DNA from: Io17-Chloro-G2 sp965226825
GTDB lineage: Bacteria > Chloroflexota > Dehalococcoidia > Lucifugimonadales > UBA3495
DNA length: 64,000 nt
Assembly (NCBI GenBank): GCA_965226825.1
Contig: CBDDED010000002.1
Span: forward strand, 496,001 to 560,000
Direction of reading: 5' to 3'
Each line of letters starts with the position of its first letter. The first letter of the stretch is position 1. This document shows positions 51,501 to 57,730 of this stretch, piece after piece. The notes beneath the pieces are model-generated. The model made no database searches and was not told where the DNA came from. It was given only the letters and a program-made list of their open reading frames with translations. A program made the position numbers and the translations under genes.

Positions 51501-53489
51501 CGGCGAGAAGCCTCCTGTAGCGCCCGGGGCTTTTGGTGCGTCCAGGGCCAGCGAAGCGCCGGGCTGGGGAGTTGGGTCGAAGGCAACCCAGCCGATCCCC
51601 GCCAATGCGATTTCGGCCCACTGGCGGGCATGGGTCCCATTGACTGCCTGCCTTCCCTGCAGAGGTTTTATCCTCCATCCGGAAACCACTCGGGACGGGA
51701 CACCCCCAGATCTGGCGAGGACCACGAAGGCGCTGCTGAATGCGGTGGAGCCACCGGAACGCTGGTCAAACAGGAACCAGTCGATTGGGTCCTGTCCCGG
51801 CGGGGGGTGCGGTGGTTCCTCGTCGAACTCGAGTTCCAGGTACGAATATCCCGCAGCAAGGAATGACTCGATGGCCCGGGCCTTCTGGTAGGGGGACCGC
51901 AGGCCGTTAGTGATTTCGGAGGCTGTGATGTATACCCTCTGGGGTAGTCCGTCCGGAAGTTCATAGTAAGTCGGATCACTTGCAGGCATGGCGCTTGCCA
52001 GCTGATCTTCCGTGAAGTCTATGGAGATGGAGCGCCAGCTGTAGCTTTCCACTGGGTCGTCGATCTCGAACGTCCGGCTGAAGGGATTCCAGGCGCCAGC
52101 CACCCCGATGTCCAGCGGCGTCGACGAAAGAGGCAATGCTCCTGCCTGGAAGGTCTCCACACCCTGCCCGGGGGCGATGGAAATTGTGTCGATCTCTGCA
52201 GGGACACGGTTGGGCGCCGACTGGTAGAGGAGTTCGGGGACCGTCCTGTGGGGCTGCAGGACAATCGCCCGGCCGACGCCCTCGGCGCCCTGGTACACCA
52301 TTCCCTCGCTGACCATGGCGGAGATTTCGCCGGGTATGTCGTCGGAAGGGACAGTAGGGAGCGAGACTGCGTCAAGCTGGGTCCAGGAACCGTTTTGGTA
52401 AACATCTCCGGTGGCGTTGCGGAGATAAATGGTGTGGGCCGCGCCGGTCACCGTGAAGAGAGTTCTCGAACTGCCAATTTTGATGGCCGTCGCATCTGCA
52501 CCCACATCAACGGTCAGCGATTGCCCATTGATGTGGGCGGAGTTCCCGTTCTCCATGGGCAGCTCATATTCAATCTGGCTGCGGTATTTCTCGACCTCGG
52601 AGGCGAAGGCTCCCGAACCGTCTCCTGAATCCCCCACGTCGCCTGGCCCGTGCACCAGGCCAAGGCCGGACAGACCGGGCGACGCGCATAAGGAAAGAAA
52701 GGCAACCACCCCCAGGAGACCAGCGAGGACCCATAACCAGGTCCTGTTCCTCCGGTACTCCATGGGGGTAGCAGGTCCCCCATTGGCGCCAAGACTCTTC
52801 TTCAGGTAGCTGATGACGGTCGCAACGAACAGTGACGCACACAAGAGCAGGAGGATCACACCGACAAGCGGTATACCTTCGTCGTACCCTTCTAGTCCAC
52901 CACCACCACCACCGCCACTGGACTCCCCTGGTTGGCAGCCGGGTAATTGGAAGAATCCGGTAGGCAGTCCGACCAGCAACCAGGCCGCAAACAGGAGAAA
53001 CAGCAACTGAGGCCTAACGATGGCCACACAAGTCACCGTCAGGAAGAACACCGCCAGCAGGACGACGTTTTCCGGCGCAATGTAGGACCCTTGGACCTCG
53101 TACGGTCCGGTGTCCCCACCGAAGTGCAACACTCCGGAAAAGCCTATCGATACCGCTGCGGCCACCAGCAACAGGACTACGCCCGCAACAATCAACAAGG
53201 TGCGTCTGGACCAAGACGCACCTTCCCGTGACATTCTATTGCGGTAGACCACTAGGGCGACCACGGCTGCGATTACTGCGGCAGCGGCCAGAGCGTAGGA
53301 AAAAACTCGACCGACACCGGGGAGCCCTATCGAGCCGTTACCCGACGAGGACGGCGCCATTAGATCGTCCGGCCCCGAGGAGGTTACGGACCCAATCAAT
53401 TCGATCACCAAGATGAAGCCGACCGTTGCAACTGCCAGCATGAGCAGCAGACCGGCCCGGTACTTCAGCATGTTGATGAGGACGTTCAC
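45558..53489 (-). CDS. Giant TgpA-like protein: membrane helices, three transglutaminase-like domains, HEAT repeats, Ig-like array, DUF4129-like tail
   Basis: A 2643-residue protein. Residues 1-270: about seven helices with a Gly7 stretch near 195. Transglutaminase-like domain 1 (about 450-640) has Ser581 (GGSTAFSSAF) in place of the nucleophilic Cys and Arg in place of the catalytic His (THARQWAE). Residues 690-1010: nine to ten HEAT/PBS-lyase repeats (VRAAAASALGAIGDPQALAPL type). Domain 2 has Cys1236 (EGTCGNFSSAF) and AHQRAEV; domain 3 has Cys1624 (EGTCGVFSSAF) and AHQWAEV. Both end GW..xEPTA with Glu where Asp is usual. Residues 1710-2380 are serial Ig/CarboxypepD-like beta domains, then one helix (about 2385-2407) and a cytoplasmic tail ending in a DUF4129-like domain. 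Canonical TgpA is near 650 residues. First gene of a five-gene operon with MoxR and DUF58; probably a surface peptidoglycan/protein crosslinker or protease. Confidence 0.85.
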   Translation of the reverse strand: MNVLINMLKYRAGLLLMLAVATVGFILVIELIGSVTSSGPDDLMAPSSSGNGSIGLPGVGRVFSYALAAAAVIAAVVALVVYRNRMSREGASWSRRTLLIVAGVVLLLVAAAVSIGFSGVLHFGGDTGPYEVQGSYIAPENVVLLAVFFLTVTCVAIVRPQLLFLLFAAWLLVGLPTGFFQLPGCQPGESSGGGGGGGLEGYDEGIPLVGVILLLLCASLFVATVISYLKKSLGANGGPATPMEYRRNRTWLWVLAGLLGVVAFLSLCASPGLSGLGLVHGPGDVGDSGDGSGAFASEVEKYRSQIEYELPMENGNSAHINGQSLTVDVGADATAIKIGSSRTLFTVTGAAHTIYLRNATGDVYQNGSWTQLDAVSLPTVPSDDIPGEISAMVSEGMVYQGAEGVGRAIVLQPHRTVPELLYQSAPNRVPAEIDTISIAPGQGVETFQAGALPLSSTPLDIGVAGAWNPFSRTFEIDDPVESYSWRSISIDFTEDQLASAMPASDPTYYELPDGLPQRVYITASEITNGLRSPYQKARAIESFLAAGYSYLELEFDEEPPHPPPGQDPIDWFLFDQRSGGSTAFSSAFVVLARSGGVPSRVVSGWRIKPLQGRQAVNGTHARQWAEIALAGIGWVAFDPTPQPGASLALDAPKAPGATGGFSPGPEGASPSVGSPGEPEQGQSSQPKPPGLSLHDLLQSPDPEVRANAALALSGLLDESVLAALAEAALSDPNGLVRETAIRAVATTDPGTLAEILADHEDLVMRVAAAKGLGVKDDPSALGPLAQALLADLEPEVRSAAAEALGSLGDERALVPLARALLNAPDSEAAVRAAAALALGDLGQPAAISPLAGALESDGDAAVREAAAAGLGELGNDAATEDLIDSLSGDEESAVRAAAASALGAIGDPQALAPLMQARAEDESAAVRSGAAAALDEFTGDQLAETLEESSVPEERLAAAELLGARGDPSAAPGLIGALTDQEIEVREAAQDSIGQLGVVTSLENGSALLNHSAGVSFIPGATTQQASELNHVPVFEVSGELHDGFLRTAIGDRYVNGQWLPEEQQSVPYSATSVISEPGATGISPESTELNRVSVKPARGDGWIPEGVVPTSLRLESITANGVYYPDSAIFASDRQLSSYDWVSQVAVYSESQLNRAEVSSGYQYATLPEGVPERVRKLAVRITSGRQTPYQKARAIEQYLKTNYTYRLADPLTGGVPPGRDPVDWFLFKIQEGTCGNFSSAFVVMARALGIPARVVSGWSVLPGSAVAATSYEQTVYSDQAHQRAEVAFEGLGWIPFEPTASQGAPGRAPAYAAGGGTQAQAEKEAIEALVEELSSSDPVVREEAQEQLEAKGATVTGTENGGAVVTKDGQAFGIGVGMTTRQVYGNPDVTAGPVFIVTGAAHTRYLRSAVGDVYEDGQWRALDPVSIDYDPDESIPQLVNDEINGRSESFSKLPEDRINTTLLGGSGVDASVTYADSIRLEATDELGNIPAGTVPTSRWLTEVGVSGQVRPFSGTFAAAEAAKSYEWVSQVPQFAEAQLMSASAVDDPTYIQLPEGMPARIRDLALEVTRGHTSTYAKAKALERHLSTQYTYSYADAPGGGTPPPGQDPVDWFLFDYREGTCGVFSSAFVVMARSIGIPARVVAGWAIRATDKAQEVRSNQAHQWAEVALEGVGWVQLEPTAPPGPQSRVQPAALTELETTPRPSETGRDHVATTIDITVWPERMERRTDLVVGGVVRTTAGVQVSDMVVEIFINETKEHGGTKIGETTVQRGNYSTTIRVPSSLPRGDYQLIAHAIGNGPYGESWSDPDVTVYSESGLQLTGPGEVAVDVPAVFTGRFIDDTGGGAADLPVQVSVDGQALPVQLTGPSGEFSFTHIFSETGLHEVEVEFEGADLLLGNSVRLEVTGVMPTVLAISPISQVNVGRSFPVEGTLLNARGEPLNGASVTVVVEGGSPRETSTDGSGKFSTSAAIDEFGEFNVVVEFEGEHPALPSRAFAFGIARDLTALSISGPGVVPQGQTATLHGSITSESLTQIGARRVVLVDGDGNDLGTTITGTDGTFRYQTTPLTTTGARSIAARFEEQDHLTSSAGSFSFIVVAPTALTVNGPDLAGPGETVELTGILQGGAGQPVPRVPIWVGDARSPAVVTGEDGRFQWALLVVADLGDVDAESIISVPFGFDGTDHLAPSIGKHAITVGIPRLAVERPEPAVRGKTATVRGSVFMGNRPLPGAVVTMEPDTQAVSSETGAFVLSYPLTENTPLGSNALAVLVPALGLESEVSIPVKTATNLLVVPLEEVRPGEQAQVRATLSDDSGAGIAGARLTTNQGVQGTTSGSGIALIPITVPEDRDLLAVPVTFSYAGDDFHLALSYIVAIPITSSGFNWLLWAGIPALLVAVIASGFAARRWTNLTLPAGIGSWFLSSRFLSRWNREGAGASSQPSPGSGAPSGVGSQVAEDRNPALMDIAFDKPAPDLPDVWGEDEEFTARIMLYGETGQVISHAPVEVVDSEGVRATMRTDDQGGLSFLVGTGPLGEFNISARFAGNELFAEIDSTRDFRVVDFREEIVRLYNSFEEWEGGQIPDAPGSTPRELESLLVGSGLTFDYRAVDEIISRFEEADYSEHTIGRRQYEAMYRSWFRIVGE

Positions 53490-53952
53490 TCTATGGTCTA
53501 TTGCCTCTCTTCATCTGATTGCATGTATGAAGAATTTAGTCAGTGAATCACAATTCCCGCTGCAGATGACATTATCTCAATATTTTTGGCAAGTATAGTC
53601 GATTTCCTGAGCCTGAGGTGGACCCTATTAATTGGGCGGTATCCGGACCGAATTAGGTGAGAGTACCGGTACTCTGGAATCGGGCGCCAATACAGGGTCC
53701 GCTGCTCTTCCAACCCAAATCATGCCAATGCCGCTGAGGGGCCACGGTCCAAATCCCGCTTGAATACCGATGCCATCCCGGTGCTAGTCCCAGGGCTGCC
53801 GAATTGGCCTCACGGTAGAGTTGGCGGCGGCGGCTACTTCTCTGCCAATGCCGGGCGCAGGCGACCTGGCAAGTTAATCTGGAACCACGGTCCGGCGTGG
53901 CGGCCTGATCTTAGCAAGGAATGTCCAAAGATCCCCAGGACCGGGATGGCCC
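53490..53952. other. Intergenic region upstream of the giant gene
   Basis: About 460 bp between the lipoprotein and the giant transglutaminase gene, both read leftward. It should hold the operon promoter, but no strong -35/-10 pair stands out. It contains the dispersed palindrome-bearing repeat at 53613-53679. No gene is supported. Confidence 0.5.
53613..53679 (+). repeat. Dispersed repeat with 16-bp palindrome, copy 2
   Basis: CTGAGGTGGACCCTATTAAT, then TTGGGCGGTATCCGGACCGA and GGTG followed by the same perfect palindrome AGAGTACCGGTACTCT (53660-53675) as in copy 1 at 33341-33427. It lies about 125 bp upstream of the start of the giant gene. The conservation outside the palindrome points to a transposed sequence rather than convergent binding sites. 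Confidence 0.7.
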
Positions 53953-55368
53953 TCAGTCATGCACGATGAGGTTGTCCCGGTTAATCACCCACCGTGCGAA
54001 ACTCCTGGAAATTGAGCCCCTGAGTTTAGCCAACAGCAACCGCTCCTCGGCGTGGATTTCCAGGCTGGCAACGTCAATTCGGCCCGACCACGGCTTCTGG
54101 TTGGCGGACGAGCTTCCTTCTTCAATTCTTCGGCGTAGCAAGTCCACGTTCTCCTCGGCCGGTCCGCTGTCGGCGTGGACCAGCGCCACGGCCAGGTAGG
54201 GACCATCTACATCCTTGCCGGCGCCCGTGGCAAGCGCCTGATAGGGGCGCAGGGTTCCTGGACCCGCCAATGCCGCCCTCCACTTCGCTGCCTCATCGTT
54301 GGTCGCATCCGGCCTCTTCAGGTAACCCTCTATTGACGCTTCAAGCCCGAAGGTGTTGTCGGTCAACAACATGCTGTAGGCTCCAAGTTGGGACATTCCG
54401 GCGGCCAGGAGCCGGTATTCCTCGAAGTCGGCAAGGGAGGGCCTTTCATCCCCGAGAGCGTCTATCAGCGATTTCATTTCATCAGTGGCCCAGGTTTTGA
54501 GGACGTAGGAGTCCAGGACTGCGATCCGCCCCCCTCTACCGAAGTGGTCGAAGGCCGGCGGGCCGAGGATCATATTCCGGTTTATTTCATTATCTCCGCC
54601 CCAGCTGTAATAGGAGACATCCCCATATTCCTCACGATCGGGGGCGGGGCACTCGGAGCAAGAACCCAGGGCATCGTCGGTGGCCTTGGTGTCGAAACGC
54701 CCGAGGGTTACATCGAGCTTGGCGTCCGGAGGACCGGCTGCGATCGTCTGGTCCATACTTCGTATGTCGAAGGCGAGGTGATGGATGCGATCGGCTACGC
54801 CCTTATTGAGCTGATTAAGCGGGCTGAAGAAGGCCGATCCCCCGAACTCCAAAACCGGAATGGTATCGCCATGCGCTTTTTCGTCGTATGGGGGACTCCA
54901 ATCGTAGAGCTCCTGCAGAGCGCCTTCGTCATCCCCCGGACCGGGGAGGGGAATGTCAAATAGGCGGCGGGCCACGGTATAGTCGTCGATGAACACCTCC
55001 CGGCGGTTTTCAGGGGTGTCGGGAATGGCCCTCAGCAATTTCTCGTAACCAACTGACGGGCCGGAGGAGGCGTCCCGAGACCCGTCTTCGCCCAAGGGAG
55101 TGGCGGGCTCTGGCCGGCCGCTGTCCTCGGAGTGGTAAGCCGTGCTGGCTGCAGTCGGTCTGGCATCCGGCAGCGGAGTGGCGACCGGGTCTGATGTCGA
55201 GGGTACCGGTTCCGAGGCGGCTGTGGGCGCCGGTTCGGCTTTCGGCGGGAGCGCGGTGGTAGCTCCGGACCCACAACCTGCCAGGGTGAGGGCCAGAGGG
55301 CCCAATAGTACACAGAACGCAAACACAGGCCCCATCAGGAATCGGGTTAATCTCGACACGAAAAACAT
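53953..55368 (-). CDS. Lipoprotein of unknown function upstream of the transglutaminase operon
   Basis: A 471-residue predicted lipoprotein: signal peptide with lipobox ending LAGC (Cys32), a Pro/Ala/Thr linker to about residue 110, then a folded domain. Notable parts are NRREVFIDDYTVARRLFDIPLPGPGDDEG, SLADFEEYRLLAAGMSQLGAYSM and GSCSECPAPDREEYGDVSYYSWG. I do not recognise the family. ATG 55368 is preceded by GAGAGGTGAGAGG; the open frame extends upstream without signal character. It has the orientation of the giant transglutaminase gene but is separated by 460 bp, so co-regulation is possible but not shown. Confidence 0.72.
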   Translation of the reverse strand: MFFVSRLTRFLMGPVFAFCVLLGPLALTLAGCGSGATTALPPKAEPAPTAASEPVPSTSDPVATPLPDARPTAASTAYHSEDSGRPEPATPLGEDGSRDASSGPSVGYEKLLRAIPDTPENRREVFIDDYTVARRLFDIPLPGPGDDEGALQELYDWSPPYDEKAHGDTIPVLEFGGSAFFSPLNQLNKGVADRIHHLAFDIRSMDQTIAAGPPDAKLDVTLGRFDTKATDDALGSCSECPAPDREEYGDVSYYSWGGDNEINRNMILGPPAFDHFGRGGRIAVLDSYVLKTWATDEMKSLIDALGDERPSLADFEEYRLLAAGMSQLGAYSMLLTDNTFGLEASIEGYLKRPDATNDEAAKWRAALAGPGTLRPYQALATGAGKDVDGPYLAVALVHADSGPAEENVDLLRRRIEEGSSSANQKPWSGRIDVASLEIHAEERLLLAKLRGSISRSFARWVINRDNLIVHD

Positions 55369-55666
55369 CCTCTCACCTCTCCATTTTGGCATTGACTGGT
55401 GTGAACGGGGCCGACTCAGTGCCCCAGAGGCCGGCAACACCATTGTTCTTCTGCAGTTGCGGACCAAAGGTGGGTTTGAGCTGGGTAAAGGAGAGACGGC
55501 GTTCCTCTGAGTCAGAATCCGGTAGCGTCCGACCCTTGGGGCCTAGCCCCGCAGACGCTCAGGGGATTCATCATGCCATCGCCTCCTGGCTTGGACTCTC
55601 AACCGAATCCTCCCCAACAATGCGCAATTGTCCTGCTCCCTGTTTGTCGGCAAGGCATTTCCGGTG
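55369..55666. other. Intergenic, nothing recognised
   Basis: About 300 bp between the lipoprotein and the split histidine kinase, both on the minus strand. No gene or repeat is supported; long plus-strand open frames here and to 56479 are shadows of the kinase. Confidence 0.4.
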
Positions 55667-56236
55667 TCAGTATCCCGTGTCGGTGGACTCTGTCCCGTTT
55701 TCCGGCCGCTCAGGCGTTGGTTCAATCGGCAGGATCACTCTCATCTCTGTGTACGCCCCGAGTTCGGACTCCACCTGTATGTCTCCCCCGTGTTCCCGGG
55801 CGATGTCGTGGGCCAGGCTGAGCCCCAGCCCGGTATTGTGGCCCGTGTCCCTCGTGGTGAAGAAGGGGTTGAACATTCTTTTCATGATCTCTGGGGTCAT
55901 GCCGGGACCATTGTCCCTGACAGTGATCGTCACGCTTTCCGGGGTTCCCAAGTTGCTGACCATCAGTTCCGGGGTGTATGTCCCTCTGTATTCCCTCGCT
56001 TTCTCGGCCATTGCCTGGCAGGCGTTGGTGACCAGGTTGGCTATCACTCTTGCTATGTCCTCCGGGATCAGGGTGACCTCCCCCAGGTTCTGGTCCGCTG
56101 CTATGGTTGTGTGAGCGCTGAACCCGGGTTCCTGGGCCTGCACGGCCCCATGGGCCAGGTTGGTCTGCTGATCCACCAGCCGGTTGAGGTCCACGGGCCG
56201 GAATCCCCCGCCGGTCCCCCGGTCCAGGGTCATCAT
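55667..56236 (-). CDS. Sensor histidine kinase, C-terminal ATPase part
   Basis: The HATPase_c half of a split histidine kinase: N box ARVIANLVTNACQAMAEK, G1 VRDNGPGM, F box MFNPFFTTRD and G2 NTGLGLSLAHDIAREHGG, all intact. The frame opens at MMTLDRGTGGGF, but the real protein continues from the upstream fragment: adding one C to GACGG gives SDRANGIVSGMMTLDR without interruption. So 55667-56967 is one kinase of about 430 residues broken by a single-base deletion, or an assembly error. No response regulator gene is adjacent. Confidence 0.83.
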   Translation of the reverse strand: MMTLDRGTGGGFRPVDLNRLVDQQTNLAHGAVQAQEPGFSAHTTIAADQNLGEVTLIPEDIARVIANLVTNACQAMAEKAREYRGTYTPELMVSNLGTPESVTITVRDNGPGMTPEIMKRMFNPFFTTRDTGHNTGLGLSLAHDIAREHGGDIQVESELGAYTEMRVILPIEPTPERPENGTESTDTGY

Positions 56237-56244
56237 CCCCGATA

Positions 56245-56967
56245 CTATCCCGTTGGCCCGTCGCTGTGGTGGGTCATCCGTTCCATGTTGTCCAAGATGT
56301 CCCGCATGATATCCCGTGCCTCCTCGCGGTCGAACCCGTCGGGTTGTTCCAGCAGAGCCTCAAGATCATCGATGAGCATTCCCGACGATATGGCGAAGTT
56401 CCGGACGAACTGCAGTGGGTTCCGGATCTCGTGGGCGACTCCGGCGGCCAGTTCGCCCAGTTCCGCCAGCTTCTGCTGACTGATGATCCGGTCCTGGGTC
56501 CTCCTGAGTTCCTCCAGCGCTGTCTCCAACTCCTGGTTCTTCTGCTGGAGCTCGTCGGAGAGTTGCTGCACCCGGTCGAGTTGGATGGCCCTGATGGAGC
56601 TCTGCCTGAGGGTCTCCAGGGCTTCGAGGACCTTGGTGATCTCATCGTTGCCCGTCGGTTCCACCCGGTACTCCAAGTCCCCCATTCCCATCCGGCGTAT
56701 CCATATCTCGCCCTGGACGGTTCGGACGCTGACCCTGACCAGGATGTAGATAATGATCACCCCGGCGGTCAGGCCTGCAAGGGGAATGGCTGCGGCCCTC
56801 GCGCCTCCGATCATATTGGCCTGGATGGTGGCGCCGGCGAGAAGTCCTATGATGAGGATGAGGCAGATTGTAATCTTGACGGTGTTCCGTCTCGGGGAGA
56901 ACTTGGACATCCCCAATGGGTCGTTGCCCCATGGGGTCTGGCCGGTGTCTGGATTGCGTCCGGTCAT
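56245..56967 (-). CDS. Sensor histidine kinase, N-terminal membrane and HisKA part
   Basis: A 240-residue frame with two closely spaced helices (VKITICLILIIGLLAGATI and PLAGLTAGVIIIYILVRV), a HAMP-like linker (MGMGDLEYRVEPTGNDEITKV), a coiled coil (QQLSDELQQKNQELETALEEL) and the phosphoacceptor helix AAGVAHEIRNPLQFVRNF with His179. There is almost no extracytoplasmic part, so the sensor may read membrane state or a partner protein. It ends early at TAG after HHSDGPTG; the correct continuation lies one base off in the next fragment (55667-56236). Confidence 0.83.
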   Translation of the reverse strand: MTGRNPDTGQTPWGNDPLGMSKFSPRRNTVKITICLILIIGLLAGATIQANMIGGARAAAIPLAGLTAGVIIIYILVRVSVRTVQGEIWIRRMGMGDLEYRVEPTGNDEITKVLEALETLRQSSIRAIQLDRVQQLSDELQQKNQELETALEELRRTQDRIISQQKLAELGELAAGVAHEIRNPLQFVRNFAISSGMLIDDLEALLEQPDGFDREEARDIMRDILDNMERMTHHSDGPTG

Positions 56968-57133
56968 CTCTGCTCCGGCTTCCTCTGTTGGGTTAGTGCT
57001 GGGTTTGCTCTGGGCAATTTTACTCCCGGGCTGTTGTGTCTGTGGGTTTCGTGACGTTACTGCAGTGCGCGCCGTCGTGCCTGTCGTTCTGAGGGTTCAC
57101 AACTGTTTAGGTTATAGTATATAATTGCTGATT

Positions 57134-57730
57134 ATGGATGTTGTTAGTCGGCGCATTACCCTGACTGCTTGGGGCCGCCTCTACGGTTTCGACAAGGCCA
57201 CGACCTCCCGCCTGCATCTCACGGGCAGGCTGCCTCCGGAGCTCCAGATCGAGCAGCTTCCCAGCGGTCGTTACTATGTCGTGGTGCCTCCCGACAACGA
57301 CGCGCGCTGCGTCGTATATGCCCGGGTCTCCTCCGGGGACCAGCGTGAGGACCTGGACCGGCAGGTGGGCCGGGTCGTGGAATGGGCAACGCAGCTGGGG
57401 CATCGTCCCAATGAGGTGGTCAAGGAAATCGGCTCCGGGCTGGACGGGAACCGTAGCCGTTTGCGGCGCCTGGTAGCGGACCATACGGTGGGCACGATAA
57501 TAGTGGAGTATCGGGAACGGCTTTGCCGTTTCGGGTTTGAGTACGTGGAGGCCGCACTGGCTGGGCGGGGAGCGCGCATTCTGGCGATGGATGAGGCTGA
57601 GCTCGAAGATGATCTGGTGAGGGATGTCACGGAGGTGATGACGTCGCTGTGCGCCCGTCTCTACGGGAAACGGTCGGCTAGGCGGCGGGCGGAACGGGCG
57701 GTGGCGGCGGCGTCGGAGACAATCCGATGA
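57134..57730 (+). CDS. tnpA: IS607-family serine recombinase TnpA
   Basis: A 198-residue transposase. Residues 8-50 are a MerR-like helix-turn-helix (LTAWGRLYGFDKATTSRLHLTG) and residues 60-190 a small serine recombinase catalytic domain: VVYARVSSGDQREDLDRQ with Ser66/67 as nucleophile region, GSGLDGNRSRLRRLVADH and VEYRERLCRFGFEYVE. This N-terminal DNA-binding, C-terminal catalytic order is the mark of IS607. ATG 57134 matches copy 2. Its stop overlaps the tnpB start (ATGA). An AT-rich TATAGTATATAAT just upstream probably provides the promoter. Confidence 0.9.
   Translation: MDVVSRRITLTAWGRLYGFDKATTSRLHLTGRLPPELQIEQLPSGRYYVVVPPDNDARCVVYARVSSGDQREDLDRQVGRVVEWATQLGHRPNEVVKEIGSGLDGNRSRLRRLVADHTVGTIIVEYRERLCRFGFEYVEAALAGRGARILAMDEAELEDDLVRDVTEVMTSLCARLYGKRSARRRAERAVAAASETIR

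Noticed and set aside
57111..57133. TATAGTATATAAT upstream of tnpA read as an origin or DnaA-box region
   Set aside because: No DnaA boxes; the same AT-rich string precedes tnpA in both copies and is better read as element end or promoter.
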